A stretch of 64,000 nt of DNA from Vibrio mimicus CAIM 602 (GTDB lineage Bacteria; Pseudomonadota; Gammaproteobacteria; Enterobacterales; Vibrionaceae), in contig NZ_AOMO01000023.1 of assembly GCF_000338875.1 (NCBI RefSeq), positions 33,937 through 97,936 of the forward strand. Direction: 5' to 3'. The translations under genes were made by a program, and so were the position numbers. This document shows positions 51,592-63,976 of this stretch, in pieces. The notes under the pieces are model-generated. The model was given only the letters and a program-made list of their open reading frames with translations. It was not told where the DNA came from and made no database searches. The first letter of the stretch is position 1; every line of letters begins with the position of its first letter.

Positions 51592-52764
51592 ATGGTTAAT
51601 CAACATAAACATACCGTCACCTTCAGTGGTGAGGGTAAAGAATTTTTTGGGATCTGGAGTGTCAATCTTCTGCTCTCCATTATTACCTTAGGCATCTACT
51701 CTGCATGGGCTAAGGTGCGTACTAAGCGCTATTTCTACGGCAATACTTTCATTGCGGGCGATAACTTTGAATATCATGCCCTGCCGATGCAAATCCTCAA
51801 AGGGCGTTTGGTCGCATTCGCCGCTGTTCTCGTGTGGTTCGTGGCTAACTCTTTATTCCCGATCACTTCATTGCTGTTGCTCTTGGTGTTTTATTTTGCT
51901 TTGCCTTGGCTGCTTTGGAGCAACGCCCGCTTTGATTCGGCGATGACCAGCTTTCGTAATGTGCACTTCTCCTTTAATGGCACACTGCAAGAAGCCTATT
52001 TCTCGTTTATGGGCAGAGGGATTGGCGCATTAGTCGCGTTGCTGATCTACTTTGTTATTGCTTCGGTCTCAGCGTCTGTTTCGGCAAGTCTTTCTGTCGT
52101 CATGTTTATTGGCTCTTTTTTAGTGATGGCGGCGCTCTATGCTTGGGTTATTGCAGGCGTACAAAACTATTTTGCTAATGGTTACCGTTATGGGGATTGG
52201 CAGTTTAGCGCCCAACTGACTACGCGCTTCTTCCTGCATACCTATTTAAAAGCAGCGGCAATTGGGGTTGCCTCGGTGCTCGCGATCATCTCTATGGTGC
52301 TTATCATGGTGTTCGGCAGTATCGATTTCTCTAATCTTACCAATTGGGAAAGCTCGCTACTTGCGAGTGGCTCACCGTTTATGCTGATCGCTACTGTGTA
52401 CATAGGGATGATCGTAATGGGTATCGCGGTGACGGCTTATATTACTTCACGGGTACGCAATTACATTTTCTCGCAACTGGTGATGCAGCAAGCTCTGAAC
52501 GAGGACACAGCCTTTCGATTTGAATCCACTCTCAGTGCTCGTGGTTATACTGGCTTAGTGATCAGTAACTTCTTACTGCAAGCCGTGACAGTCGGTATCG
52601 CACGCCCATGGGTGATGGTGAGAACGACGCGCTATCTGGCTGAACGCACTGCTGTGATTGGCGATATGGATGCACTCAAATCGACCGATCAATCTTCAGA
52701 TGTAAAATCGGCTATCTCGGATGAGTTGGCTCAAGCGTTTGATCTCGGTATCGGGATCGGCTGA
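51592..52764 (+). CDS. yjgN: YjgN family membrane protein (DUF898)
   Basis: A 390-aa polytopic membrane protein with about eight hydrophobic segments in two similar halves; each half has the sequence type GIYSAWAKVRTKRYFYGNTF or GIARPWVMVRTTRYL, typical of DUF898. Function is unknown. Its last base is the first base of the next gene, an M48 peptidase, so the two are translationally coupled and may act together in the membrane. Confidence 0.88.
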   Translation: MVNQHKHTVTFSGEGKEFFGIWSVNLLLSIITLGIYSAWAKVRTKRYFYGNTFIAGDNFEYHALPMQILKGRLVAFAAVLVWFVANSLFPITSLLLLLVFYFALPWLLWSNARFDSAMTSFRNVHFSFNGTLQEAYFSFMGRGIGALVALLIYFVIASVSASVSASLSVVMFIGSFLVMAALYAWVIAGVQNYFANGYRYGDWQFSAQLTTRFFLHTYLKAAAIGVASVLAIISMVLIMVFGSIDFSNLTNWESSLLASGSPFMLIATVYIGMIVMGIAVTAYITSRVRNYIFSQLVMQQALNEDTAFRFESTLSARGYTGLVISNFLLQAVTVGIARPWVMVRTTRYLAERTAVIGDMDALKSTDQSSDVKSAISDELAQAFDLGIGIG

Positions 52765-53759
52765 TGCGTATTACCGGAACCGCTTTCCCACCTCGCAGCT
52801 CATTACGTTGCGAGGCCGAGCTCGATCTCTCACAACCCCATTTTCTCGCTTTGCATGTCGATGGTGAGATCATTAGCTGTGCGCAGAGCGATGCTGAAAT
52901 CAGTGCTCCAGTGGGAAAATTACCGATTCGTTTTCAATTACCCAGTGGCTGGGTTTTCGTTTGTGAACGCAATGCGCAGTTGAACTCTTGGTTAGAACAA
53001 CACAATAAACCGGGGTGGGTGGATCGGCTGGAAGGAAAGTGGAGCGCTTGGCTAATCGCCGTGGTGCTTGGCATCGGTTTATGTGTTTGGGCTTATGTGG
53101 CATTTCTACCTTGGCTAAGCAAAGAGGTGGCGGAACGAGTTCCTGAATCTGCCGCTGTGGTGCTGGGTGAGAAAATTCTGCAAACGTTAGATCGCGATTT
53201 AAAACCGAGTGAACTTTCTCTCGCGCAACAAGATGAGATAAAGCAACGAGTTTTCTCCCATCTTAGCCAACTCGAGCCGCTACCTTATCCGATCAAAGTG
53301 GAGTTTCGCCACTCAGATATTGGCGCTAACGCGTTCGCTTTGCCCGGTGGAACCTTGGTGTTACTGGATGAGTTGGTGCTACTGGCCAAAACGCCCGAGC
53401 AGTTAGACAGCATTATTCTGCATGAGCTGGGGCATGTACATCATCGCCATATGCTTAAACGCTTGGTGCATTCGAGTGTACTTTCGATTGGTGTGGCGCT
53501 GCTGACAGGTGAAAGCTCTGGGGTGGTGGATAATCTGGTTGGGATTGGGGTGTTTACGCTCTCCAACGGCCAATCCCGCGATGCGGAAGAAGAGGCCGAT
53601 CAATACGCGAAACAAGCGATGCAGGCGATTTACGGTAGCAGTGAACCGCTAGCTGAAATGTTTGAACTGTTTCAGCAGCAAGAAACGATTGAGGTTCCGG
53701 CTTGGCTCAGTACCCATCCTGATCTCAAACAGCGGATCGATGCGGCGCGTCAGCCTTAA
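52764..53759 (+). CDS. M48-family membrane metallopeptidase
   Basis: A 331-aa zinc protease: about 90 residues of unassigned N-terminal domain, one membrane helix (about 96-117), then a peptidase domain with HELGH (His220, Glu221, His224) and a downstream Glu in RDAEEEADQYA as third ligand. The active site would lie on the far side of the membrane from the N domain. It overlaps yjgN by one base. Substrate unknown; partnership with YjgN is inferred from coupling. Confidence 0.88.
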   Translation: MRITGTAFPPRSSLRCEAELDLSQPHFLALHVDGEIISCAQSDAEISAPVGKLPIRFQLPSGWVFVCERNAQLNSWLEQHNKPGWVDRLEGKWSAWLIAVVLGIGLCVWAYVAFLPWLSKEVAERVPESAAVVLGEKILQTLDRDLKPSELSLAQQDEIKQRVFSHLSQLEPLPYPIKVEFRHSDIGANAFALPGGTLVLLDELVLLAKTPEQLDSIILHELGHVHHRHMLKRLVHSSVLSIGVALLTGESSGVVDNLVGIGVFTLSNGQSRDAEEEADQYAKQAMQAIYGSSEPLAEMFELFQQQETIEVPAWLSTHPDLKQRIDAARQP

Positions 53760-53810
53760 TCTCAGGTAAAAGCATTCAGCATCGTTAATCCAAATTAGGT
53801 ATACCCAAAC

Positions 53811-53839
53811 AAAAAGGCAGCGAAATCGCTGCCTTTTTT
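53811..53839. terminator. Bidirectional terminator between the M48 gene and valS
   Basis: Stem aaggcagcg/cgctgcctt with loop aaat, flanked by A and T runs, between convergent genes. Confidence 0.92.
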
Positions 53840-53871
53840 CTTTCTATCTATTTTTCTATAAAAAGCTTGGC

Positions 53872-56732
<2,861 letters not shown>

Positions 56733-56825
56733 AGTGCTCTTTAATGGATGCTGTGATGGTTAATTCAGTCTATCGCTATAAGTGAGTTCTCTTGGGTAAG
56801 AGAGCTTAACTATAAGGATGGACGG

Positions 56826-57275
56826 TTATGGATACTGAATCTCAACAGTTTGCAGCTGATAACCTGCTTGTCGATAGAGTTTATACCGCTCGCGTGCTAG
56901 CTGCTTGGCATTTTCTGCGCAGGGCACGAAGTCTACCACTTCGGCAAAGGTGCGCGCAAAGGTTGTCTGATTATCCGCCAAATTTATTGCCAATTGACGA
57001 TTCCAAGAAGGGGAGACACCCACATAACCTATCTCAATCGCGGTGCCGGACTTGGGGCCTTCACCCACCAGATTGTGCGCTAAAAACTGTTCGGGTTCGA
57101 CTTGCCAAAAACGCTCGGCTAATTGCTCGGCATGTTGCTTATCTTGGCATTGCAGATAAATGCGTGCGCCTTGAGAGGCAAAGTGACGAGTCAAATACAG
57201 CACGTATTCAGCAAAGCCCGTTGGCGTCGATTGAGCAGAATCTGGGGAAATCAGGTAAAAAGTCGCGGTTGGCAT
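56826..57275 (-). CDS. holC: DNA polymerase III chi subunit
   Basis: Links the clamp loader to single-strand DNA-binding protein in the replisome. 149 aa from the ATG at 57275 (MPTATFYLISPDS), which matches family length; the frame extends to 57329 without support. Lies between pepA and valS, the conserved pepA-holC-valS order. Confidence 0.92.
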   Translation of the reverse strand: MPTATFYLISPDSAQSTPTGFAEYVLYLTRHFASQGARIYLQCQDKQHAEQLAERFWQVEPEQFLAHNLVGEGPKSGTAIEIGYVGVSPSWNRQLAINLADNQTTFARTFAEVVDFVPCAENAKQLARERYKLYRQAGYQLQTVEIQYP

Positions 57276-57332
57276 CTTGGTCTCTTGCAAACAATCACCA
57301 CGCCTGTGGCAGTGGTTTAGGTCTAGCAATGA

Positions 57333-57354
57333 AAAAGGGCCCGAAGGCCCTTTT
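57333..57354 (-). terminator. Terminator between pepA and holC
   Basis: Stem aaaagggcc/ggccctttt with loop cgaa just past the pepA stop on the minus strand, followed by U residues. Confidence 0.8.
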
Positions 57355-57358
57355 GCGA

Positions 57359-58870
57359 TTACTCTTCAGCGTCTAGGCCACCGCTGCGATTAAGCAGGAA
57401 TTGGACTAGTAGCGAGACAGGACGACCGGTTGAGCCTTTCGCTGCACCCGATTTCCACGCAGTACCCGCGATGTCTAAGTGTGCCCAGTTGTATTTCTTA
57501 GCAAATTTAGACAGGAAACAAGCAGCAGTAATTGCGCCACCTGGGCGGCCACCAATGTTTGCCATATCGGCAAATGGGCTCTTGAGCTGCTCATGGTATT
57601 CATCAGCCAGTGGCAGACGCCATGCGCGATCGCTCGATTGCTCAGAGGCATTCACCAACTCATGTGCCAGCGGGTTGTGGTTCGACATTACTGCACTGAT
57701 GTGGTGACCTAAAGCAATCACACAAGCACCGGTTAGTGTTGCTACATCCACCACACATTCAGGCTCAAAACGCTCAACGTAAGTCAGTACGTCACACAGT
57801 ACCAAACGACCTTCGGCATCGGTGTTTAACACTTCCACGGTTTGACCTGACATCGTAGTCAGAATGTCACCCGGACGGTAAGCATTGCTGCCTGGCATGT
57901 TTTCACAGCCAGCCAATACGCCAATCACATTGAGTGGTAGGCCGAGTTTGGCAATGGCTTTCATGGTGCCGAAAACAGATGCTGCGCCACACATGTCGTA
58001 CTTCATCTCATCCATACCTTCACCTGGTTTGAGTGAGATACCGCCTGAGTCGAAAGTCAGACCTTTACCAACCAATACGATTGGCTTGGCTTCAGGATCT
58101 GGATTGCCTTTGTATTCGATGACCGACATCATCGATTCATTGCGTGAGCCACGGCCTACCGCGAGGTAAGAAGCCATGCCGAGCTTTTCCATCTCTTCTT
58201 CACCAATGATTTTGGTGGTGATGCTCTCGTAATCGTCAGCCAGACGACGAGCTTGTGAAGCGAGGTAAGCTGGGTTAGCAATATTTGGTGGCATATTGCC
58301 AAGATCTTTACAGGCTTTCACGCCAGAAGAAACCGCCAAGCCGTGGGCAATCGCACGTTCACCAAGATTCAATTCACGGCGAGTGGGTACGTTGAACACC
58401 AGCTTACGTAGTGGACGGCGTGTTTCTGGTTTCACACTTTTGAATTGGTCAAAGGTGTACAGGCCATCTTTGGTTGCTTCAACCGCTTGACGCACTTTCC
58501 AATAGGTATCGCGACCCTTGACGTGCAACTCGGTCAAGAAGCAGACCGCTTCCATAGAGCCGGTTTCATTTAATGTGTTGATGGTTTTCTGAATGATCTC
58601 TTTGTACTGACGTTCACCCAGTTCGCGTTCTTTACCGCAACCGACGAGCAGTACTCGCTCAGACAACACACCTGGTACTTGATGCAGCAGTAGCATCTGC
58701 CCCGGTTTACCCTCTAGATCACCGCGACGCAGCAGTGAACTAATATAGCCGTCGCTGATTTTATCAAGCTGTTCTGCGACTGGAGAAAGGCGACGTGGTT
58801 CAAACACCCCAACAACGATACATGCGCTGCGCTGTTTCTCAGGGCTGCCACTCTTAACACTGAACTCCAT
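57359..58870 (-). CDS. pepA: Leucyl aminopeptidase PepA
   Basis: Hexameric two-metal aminopeptidase; in E. coli PepA also binds DNA, aiding plasmid cer recombination and carAB control, and in V. cholerae it has been linked to virulence regulation. 503 aa with the signature [16 protein letters not shown] and metal ligands in [13 protein letters not shown]. Divergent from lptF, as in E. coli. Confidence 0.96.
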   Translation of the reverse strand: MEFSVKSGSPEKQRSACIVVGVFEPRRLSPVAEQLDKISDGYISSLLRRGDLEGKPGQMLLLHQVPGVLSERVLLVGCGKERELGERQYKEIIQKTINTLNETGSMEAVCFLTELHVKGRDTYWKVRQAVEATKDGLYTFDQFKSVKPETRRPLRKLVFNVPTRRELNLGERAIAHGLAVSSGVKACKDLGNMPPNIANPAYLASQARRLADDYESITTKIIGEEEMEKLGMASYLAVGRGSRNESMMSVIEYKGNPDPEAKPIVLVGKGLTFDSGGISLKPGEGMDEMKYDMCGAASVFGTMKAIAKLGLPLNVIGVLAGCENMPGSNAYRPGDILTTMSGQTVEVLNTDAEGRLVLCDVLTYVERFEPECVVDVATLTGACVIALGHHISAVMSNHNPLAHELVNASEQSSDRAWRLPLADEYHEQLKSPFADMANIGGRPGGAITAACFLSKFAKKYNWAHLDIAGTAWKSGAAKGSTGRPVSLLVQFLLNRSGGLDAEE

Positions 58871-59062
58871 GCGTACTCCTACATCCTGAAGACAAATAGA
58901 ACTAAATGGTAGATAATGCGCTCTTACTTGCTGGATCCCATAAAGGATCGACCTTTTGCATACGCAACCTAACCGTTAGCGAAATTTTCAAAAAATAAAA
59001 GGTTCACCGGGAAATTATAGTGATTCAATCAAAAAAACAAGTTTTGCATAGGTAATTTCAGC

Positions 59063-60163
59063 GTGATTATTGTTAGATATTTGATCCGAGAAACAATAAA
59101 AAGCCAGTTTGCGATCTTTTTTGTGCTGTTTTTAGTGTTTCTCAGCCAGAAATTTATCCGTGTTTTGGCGGATGCCTCCGACGGTGAAATTCCTACCAGC
59201 ATGATCTTATCCATCGTTGGATTGAATATGCCGGCTATGGGGCTGTTAATGCTGCCACTAAGCCTATACATCGGGATTCTGCTCACTTTTGGCCGTTTGT
59301 ATGCTGAGAGTGAGATAACCGTGATGAATGCGACCGGAATCGGTAATAAATTTTTGATCCGAGCTGCCTTGTACCTCGCTTTGATCACTGCTTCTATTGC
59401 TGCTTTTAACGCGCTCTGGTTATCGCCTTGGAGCCAAGATAAAGAAGCGCAATTGATGGAGCAATTTGCGGCGGAAAACAGCGTTGATCTACTGCAAAAA
59501 GGCCATTTCCAACGCTCTCCAGATGGCTCGTCAGTTGTCTTTATCGATAATATTGAAAACCGTAAACTGCATAATGTATTTGTTGCACAGTTGGCACCGC
59601 GTGATTCAATTTTACCTAGCGTGATGTTTTCTAACTCTGGCGATGTGAAAGAGCTGAGTGATGGCCGCCAGATCATTACCCTCTACAATGGTACTCGCTA
59701 CGAAGGAGTTCCGACCCGGGTGGATTACATGATCACCAATTTCGATTCTTACGATGGCTTGATTGGTCAGCGTGAAGTGAAATCTTCTGGTCGTGATTGG
59801 GAAGCGCTACCTACGCTGAGTTTGTTAAAAAACTCCGATCTTCAAGCTCAAGCTGAACTGCAATGGCGACTTTCTTTAGTTGTGTGTATCCCGTTACTGA
59901 CGATGTTGGTGGTGCCTTTATCGGCAGTGAATCCTCGGCAAGGGCGCTTTGCCAAAATGGGACCCGCCATTTTGATCTATTTGACCTATTTCCTTGCGCT
60001 CAGTGCGACAAAATCTGCTATTGAAGATGGCTCATTGCCAGTGATTATTGGTTTATGGCCAGTGAATGCGGCATTGCTCATCGCGGCTTTGGTTGTTAAT
60101 ACCATGGACAGCATTCCTGTGCGCCGTTTCAAAGATCGATGGAAACAGAGAAAGGTGGCTTAA
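59063..60163 (+). CDS. lptF: LPS export permease LptF
   Basis: One of two permeases of LptB2FGC. 366 aa, six membrane helices with a large periplasmic beta-jellyroll (about residues 130-265). The start is a GTG at 59063. It stops three bases before lptG. Its ATPase lptB and partner lptC, lptA are at 31-33 kb in this window. Confidence 0.94.
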   Translation: MIIVRYLIRETIKSQFAIFFVLFLVFLSQKFIRVLADASDGEIPTSMILSIVGLNMPAMGLLMLPLSLYIGILLTFGRLYAESEITVMNATGIGNKFLIRAALYLALITASIAAFNALWLSPWSQDKEAQLMEQFAAENSVDLLQKGHFQRSPDGSSVVFIDNIENRKLHNVFVAQLAPRDSILPSVMFSNSGDVKELSDGRQIITLYNGTRYEGVPTRVDYMITNFDSYDGLIGQREVKSSGRDWEALPTLSLLKNSDLQAQAELQWRLSLVVCIPLLTMLVVPLSAVNPRQGRFAKMGPAILIYLTYFLALSATKSAIEDGSLPVIIGLWPVNAALLIAALVVNTMDSIPVRRFKDRWKQRKVA

Positions 60164-60166
60164 GTC

Positions 60167-61236
60167 GTGTTTAAAATTCTTGATTGGTATATCGGTCGTA
60201 CCATTGTTGCTACAACAGCATTAGTTCTGGTTACCTTTGTTGGCCTATCCGGCATCATCAAATATGTCGAACAGTTGCGTAAAGTGGGTGAGGGGAGTTA
60301 CGACTTACTGCAAGCTTTACTCTTTGTTGTGCTCAGTATTCCTCGTGATGTGGAAATGTTTTTCCCCATGGCTGCGCTTTTGGGGGCTTTAATTGGTTTA
60401 GGTGCGTTAGCATCCAGTTCTGAGTTGGTGGTTATGCAGGCCGCCGGCTTTTCTAAGCTTGATATCGGTTTATCTGTACTCAAAACTGCTATCCCGCTCA
60501 TGATCGTGGTTACTTTGCTCGGTGAGTGGGGGCCCCACAAGCGCAAAAGTTAGCGCGTGATATGCGAGCATTTGCGACATCTGGCGGCGCTATCATGTCG
60601 GTGCGCACTGGTGTGTGGGCACGTGATGCTAATGACTTCATCTTTATCGGAAAAGTAGATAATGAACAGCTGATAGGAATGAACCTGTGGCGGTTTGATG
60701 AACATAAGAAACTGAGCACGGTGATTTTTGCAGAGCAAGTGGACTACGTCGGTAACAATGAGTGGTTGATGAAAGATGCTCAGTTAACTCGCATGGTAAA
60801 CGAAATCGAAATCAGCAAGGAAATCTTGCCAGAGTATCGTTGGCGTACTTCATTAGCTCCCGACAAACTTGCCGTGGTGACTGTAAAGCCGGAAGAGTTA
60901 TCACTCAGTGGCTTAAGTGATTATGTGTATTATTTGAAGGCTTCAGAGCAAGATTCATCCCGTTATGAGCTCGCATTTTGGAGAAAAATGACACAGCCAA
61001 TCTCCATTGCCGTCATGATGCTGATGGCGCTCTCTTTTATCTTTGGTCCATTGCGTAGTGTAACCATGGGAGCGCGGATTTTATCTGGTGTGATCGCTGG
61101 ATTTACCTTCTATATTTCCAGTGAGTTTTTTGGACCACTGAGTTTAGTCTATGGGTTACCTCCATTATTTGGCGCAGTAGCGCCAAGCTTGGTTTTCTTG
61201 ACAATTGCGTTAGGTCTACTGGGTAGAAAGCTGTGA
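60167..61236 (+). CDS. lptG: LPS export permease LptG, frameshifted
   Basis: Partner of LptF. The frame from a GTG at 60167 stops at 60553 after LLGEWGPHKRKS. A G run at 60528-60532 has five Gs; a sixth gives LLGEWGAPQAQKLARDMRAF and continues to 61236, about 356 aa, the family length. LptG is essential for LPS export, so a real loss is not expected; a run-length error is the likely cause. Confidence 0.92.
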
Positions 61237-61273
61237 TGCTGTTTATGTGTTAGCTTTAAGATCCCACAAATAT

Positions 61274-61308
61274 AAAAGAGAGGAAGGCATTGCCTTCCTC
61301 TCTTTTAT
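61274..61308. terminator. Bidirectional terminator between lptG and the RDD gene
   Basis: Perfect 15-bp stem aaaagagaggaaggc/gccttcctctctttt with a 3-base loop, between convergent genes. Confidence 0.92.
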
Positions 61309-61344
61309 TACATGAGTAGTCATAATATGAGTGATAGTTTCTTT

Positions 61345-61827
61345 TTAATTTACTTTAGGTAAGACCACAATCTTGGTTTTCGCCCAGATATCATGAAAGC
61401 CACGTTTTTTCGGGTCAAACAACACCGTTAAGTTGGCCAGCCCAAAGCCTGATGTCGCTAGACGGATTAATGCTTGTGTGACGGAAATGCGATTACCTTC
61501 TTCTGTGCAAATATGCAGTTTCCAGGCGCGCATTCCTAACGTTTGACCACCACGAGTCCAGAAATAAATGAAGAAGTAGATCCAAACGAAAACAAGATAA
61601 GCGGTGTACACAGGATTCCAGATTGGATGACGGGTGAGTAGGTCACTCGCATCCAGATAGGGAGCATAAGAGATAAGCCCTGCAGCCACCAAAGCCTCGA
61701 GCGCGGCGATCACAACACCGCCAGCCATCATTAATATCGCCATCACGATCAATGCGTCATAAATCCAAGCTCCCATACGGCGAAAAAAGCCAGCAGGAGG
61801 AAGATCCACATAATTCATAGTAGTCAT
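61345..61827 (-). CDS. RDD family membrane protein
   Basis: About 160 aa from the ATG at 61827 (MTTMNYVDLPPAGFFRRMGAW). Three or four hydrophobic segments with the RDD pattern: FRRMGAWIYDALIV at the start (Arg and Asp) and RGGQTLGMRAWKLHI after the third helix. Transport function is suspected for the family but not shown. Stand-alone gene next to lptG. Confidence 0.85.
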   Translation of the reverse strand: MTTMNYVDLPPAGFFRRMGAWIYDALIVMAILMMAGGVVIAALEALVAAGLISYAPYLDASDLLTRHPIWNPVYTAYLVFVWIYFFIYFWTRGGQTLGMRAWKLHICTEEGNRISVTQALIRLATSGFGLANLTVLFDPKKRGFHDIWAKTKIVVLPKVN

Positions 61828-61951
61828 TCTTGGTTGCTTTAAAGGTGGCAAGCATAGCCAGTGCAAAATCTGAAAGAAAGAGAGCTAACGCACAGCTTAA
61901 GACTTTGTGGCTAAATAATCAGCAAACGATTTTATTTTCAATATTTTGCTA

Positions 61952-61979
61952 TTGCGTGGTTTAACTTCTTACGTATAAT
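61952..61979 (+). promoter_or_regulatory. Promoter of tRNA-Leu
   Basis: -35 ttgcgt at 61952 and -10 tataat at 61974, 16 bases apart, 30 bases before the mature tRNA. Confidence 0.65.
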
Positions 61980-62008
61980 GCGTTCCATCAAAGGGCAACA
62001 GCCCAGAT

Positions 62009-62093
62009 GCCGATGTGGTGAAATTGGTAGACACGACGGATTCAAAATCCGTTTCCTTCGGGAGTGACGGTTCAAGTCCGTCCATCGGTACCA
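62009..62093 (+). tRNA. tRNA-Leu, anticodon CAA
   Basis: An 85-nt class II tRNA from gccgatg to the encoded CCA. The acceptor stem gccgatg pairs with catcggt, the anticodon stem-loop is acgga-ttcaaaa-tccgt with CAA, a variable arm tttccttcgggagtga follows, and the T arm is ggttcaagtcc. It reads UUG codons. A terminator follows at once, so it is a single-tRNA unit. Confidence 0.95.
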
Positions 62094-62103
62094 TAATTTA
62101 AAG

Positions 62104-62131
62104 AAGCCGACTCAATGAGTCGGCTTTTTGC
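62104..62131 (+). terminator. Terminator after tRNA-Leu
   Basis: Stem aagccgactc/gagtcggctt with a 3-base loop and a following T run. Confidence 0.9.
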
Positions 62132-62249
62132 TTTTTTCCATTTCAAAAGTTCAATCGGTAGTTTCGTAATCCTTTGTTACATGGCTGATGAAGTTATTAT
62201 TAACTTCTTCTATGATATTTGAGTTATTCACTCAGATGTAATGTAGATT

Positions 62250-63503
62250 GTGGCAAGCATTAAAATTACAGTAGATAGATTGCAACCAGGGCTTTACATT
62301 CGGTTGCCAGTAAAATGGAATGAACATCCCTTCCTATTCAATAGTTTTAAAATCAAATCACAAGAGCAGATCCAACTGATCAAGCATCTTGGTATTCAAC
62401 ATGTTTTCCTTAACCCAGGGCTGAGTGATACTCAACCATTGCCGCCTAATCTTGAAGAAAGTGCACCTGCGGAAGTTCTGCCATCAGTAGATAGTGAAGC
62501 GGAAAAGCTCTGGCAGGAAAAACAAAGTCGTATTGAAAAGCTCAATGCTTATCGACGTCGAGTTCAAACATGTGAAAAAGAGTTTGAACGTTCTTTAGCT
62601 CGTATGCGTGCAGTCATTAACAAAATTCGTAACCGTCCAGCCGATGCCGTCGGAGAAGCGATACAACTGGTTGATGATATTGTTGATAAGTTACTGAGCG
62701 ACGACAATGTCACCTTGCATCTAATGAACAGCAAAAGTGAATTTGAAGACATCTATTTCCACTCTCTGAATGTGGCAGTGATTGGCATGATGATAGGTAA
62801 AGAGCGAGGTCTTCCTGCTGCGACGATCAAAGAGCTGGCTTTTGCTGCACTATTTCACGATATAGGCAAAGTACGAGTTCCCACAGCGATAGTTCGTAAA
62901 AAAACGCGATTGACTGAGCCTGAAGAGAATTACCTGCGCTTACACACTAAATACGGCATCGAGCTGGCGAACAATATTGAAATATTCCCAGAAAGTGCAA
63001 AACGCGTGATTGAGCAGCACCATGAGTTAAGAGACGGTTCCGGTTACCCTCTTGGCATGAAAGGGGATGAAATTGATGAGCTCGCGCAGATTGTGGCAGT
63101 AGCAAATGCTTTCGACAATTTATGTCACCCTAATATTCCTTCTGAACAAAAGATCCCCTACGTTGCTTTGTCTTATCTTTTTAAGAACTGCAAGCATCTC
63201 TATCACGCGGAGAATTTAGGGATCCTAGTTAAGTTTATGGGGGTATTCCCGCCTGGAACGGTAGTGCAGCTCTCTAATGATATGGTGGGATTGGTTATTT
63301 CAGTGAATGCAGGGAATCTTCTGTACCCGAATGTGCTTATCTATGATCCATCAGTACCACGTTCTCAAGCTCCGATCATCGATCTTGCTGATAGAGACCT
63401 AAAAATCGTTAATGCAATACTACCCAATAAGCTGCCCGACAAAGTTCGTGATTATCTTAATCCCCGCTCTCGCATCTCTTACTTTTTCGATAGTGAGGAA
63501 TAA
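62250..63503 (+). CDS. HD-GYP cyclic-di-GMP phosphodiesterase with DUF3391
   Basis: A 417-aa cytoplasmic protein. The N-terminal DUF3391 segment (about residues 1-130: VDRLQPGLYIRLPVKWNEHPF) leads into an HD-GYP domain with HDIGK at 203-207, HHELRDGSGYP ending in GYP at 265-267, and other metal ligands present, so it is expected to be active. The start is a GTG at 62250. It should lower c-di-GMP and so affect motility and biofilm; I believe V. cholerae has this gene next to an rrn operon. Alone in its unit. Confidence 0.9.
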   Translation: MASIKITVDRLQPGLYIRLPVKWNEHPFLFNSFKIKSQEQIQLIKHLGIQHVFLNPGLSDTQPLPPNLEESAPAEVLPSVDSEAEKLWQEKQSRIEKLNAYRRRVQTCEKEFERSLARMRAVINKIRNRPADAVGEAIQLVDDIVDKLLSDDNVTLHLMNSKSEFEDIYFHSLNVAVIGMMIGKERGLPAATIKELAFAALFHDIGKVRVPTAIVRKKTRLTEPEENYLRLHTKYGIELANNIEIFPESAKRVIEQHHELRDGSGYPLGMKGDEIDELAQIVAVANAFDNLCHPNIPSEQKIPYVALSYLFKNCKHLYHAENLGILVKFMGVFPPGTVVQLSNDMVGLVISVNAGNLLYPNVLIYDPSVPRSQAPIIDLADRDLKIVNAILPNKLPDKVRDYLNPRSRISYFFDSEE

Positions 63504-63633
63504 AAGAGGCGAAATGGTAGTTCGACAAAAGGCAGAGAGAGTCAGATTATTGCCCAAAAAGATTGGAAAATAATCACCTTGTGGCCTTTTTATTCTAATG
63601 AACGTTTTTTTAGAAAAAACTGCGTTTAGGGGC

Positions 63634-63661
63634 TTGCATTAAAAACGGAGCTCCCTATAAT
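63634..63661 (+). promoter_or_regulatory. rrn P1 promoter
   Basis: -35 ttgcat (63634-63639), -10 tataat (63656-63661), spacer of 16, then a GC-rich discriminator gcgccctc, which fits stringent control. Confidence 0.88.
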
Positions 63662-63751
63662 GCGCCCTCACTGACACGGCAGACGCCACAAGGCTTCAGG
63701 GCTAGTCAGTTAGGCAAAGACGCTTCGATGAAGAAAGTTGAAAAAAAGAGT

Positions 63752-63779
63752 TTGACTCTAACAATTATCTCGCTAGAAT
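63752..63779 (+). promoter_or_regulatory. rrn P2 promoter
   Basis: -35 ttgact (63752-63757), -10 tagaat (63774-63779), spacer of 16, about 118 bp after P1, the usual rrn tandem spacing. Confidence 0.8.
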
Positions 63780-63813
63780 GCACACCCTCTTCGGTAAGAA
63801 AGCTGAAGCAAAA

Positions 63814-63826
63814 CGCTCTTTAACAA
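63814..63826 (+). promoter_or_regulatory. boxA antitermination site
   Basis: cgctctttaacaa matches the E. coli rrn boxA (tgctctttaacaa) at 12 of 13 bases; recruits Nus factors for rRNA antitermination. Confidence 0.88.
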
Positions 63827-63976
63827 TATAAACCAATCAATCTGTGTGGGCACTCGTTGATGATAATCGCAAAAGATTTATCAATGAACTGAGTGACCAT
63901 TTGAATGAGCAATCATTCAGCACAGTCAATTCAACATTACAATGTAATGTTATCAGTATTCATTGAGCCAAACTTT

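Larger units (their letters stand above)
63504..63976 (+). other. rrn promoter region and leader
   Basis: 473 bp between the HD-GYP gene and 16S rRNA. It contains two rRNA promoters, an AT-rich upstream stretch (63583-63620) that could be an UP element, and a leader with an antitermination boxA. No protein gene. Confidence 0.85.

Noticed and set aside
59029..59676. 215-residue minus-strand frame opposite lptF
   Set aside because: It lies wholly antisense to lptF, which has clear homology, and has no start signal or family resemblance.
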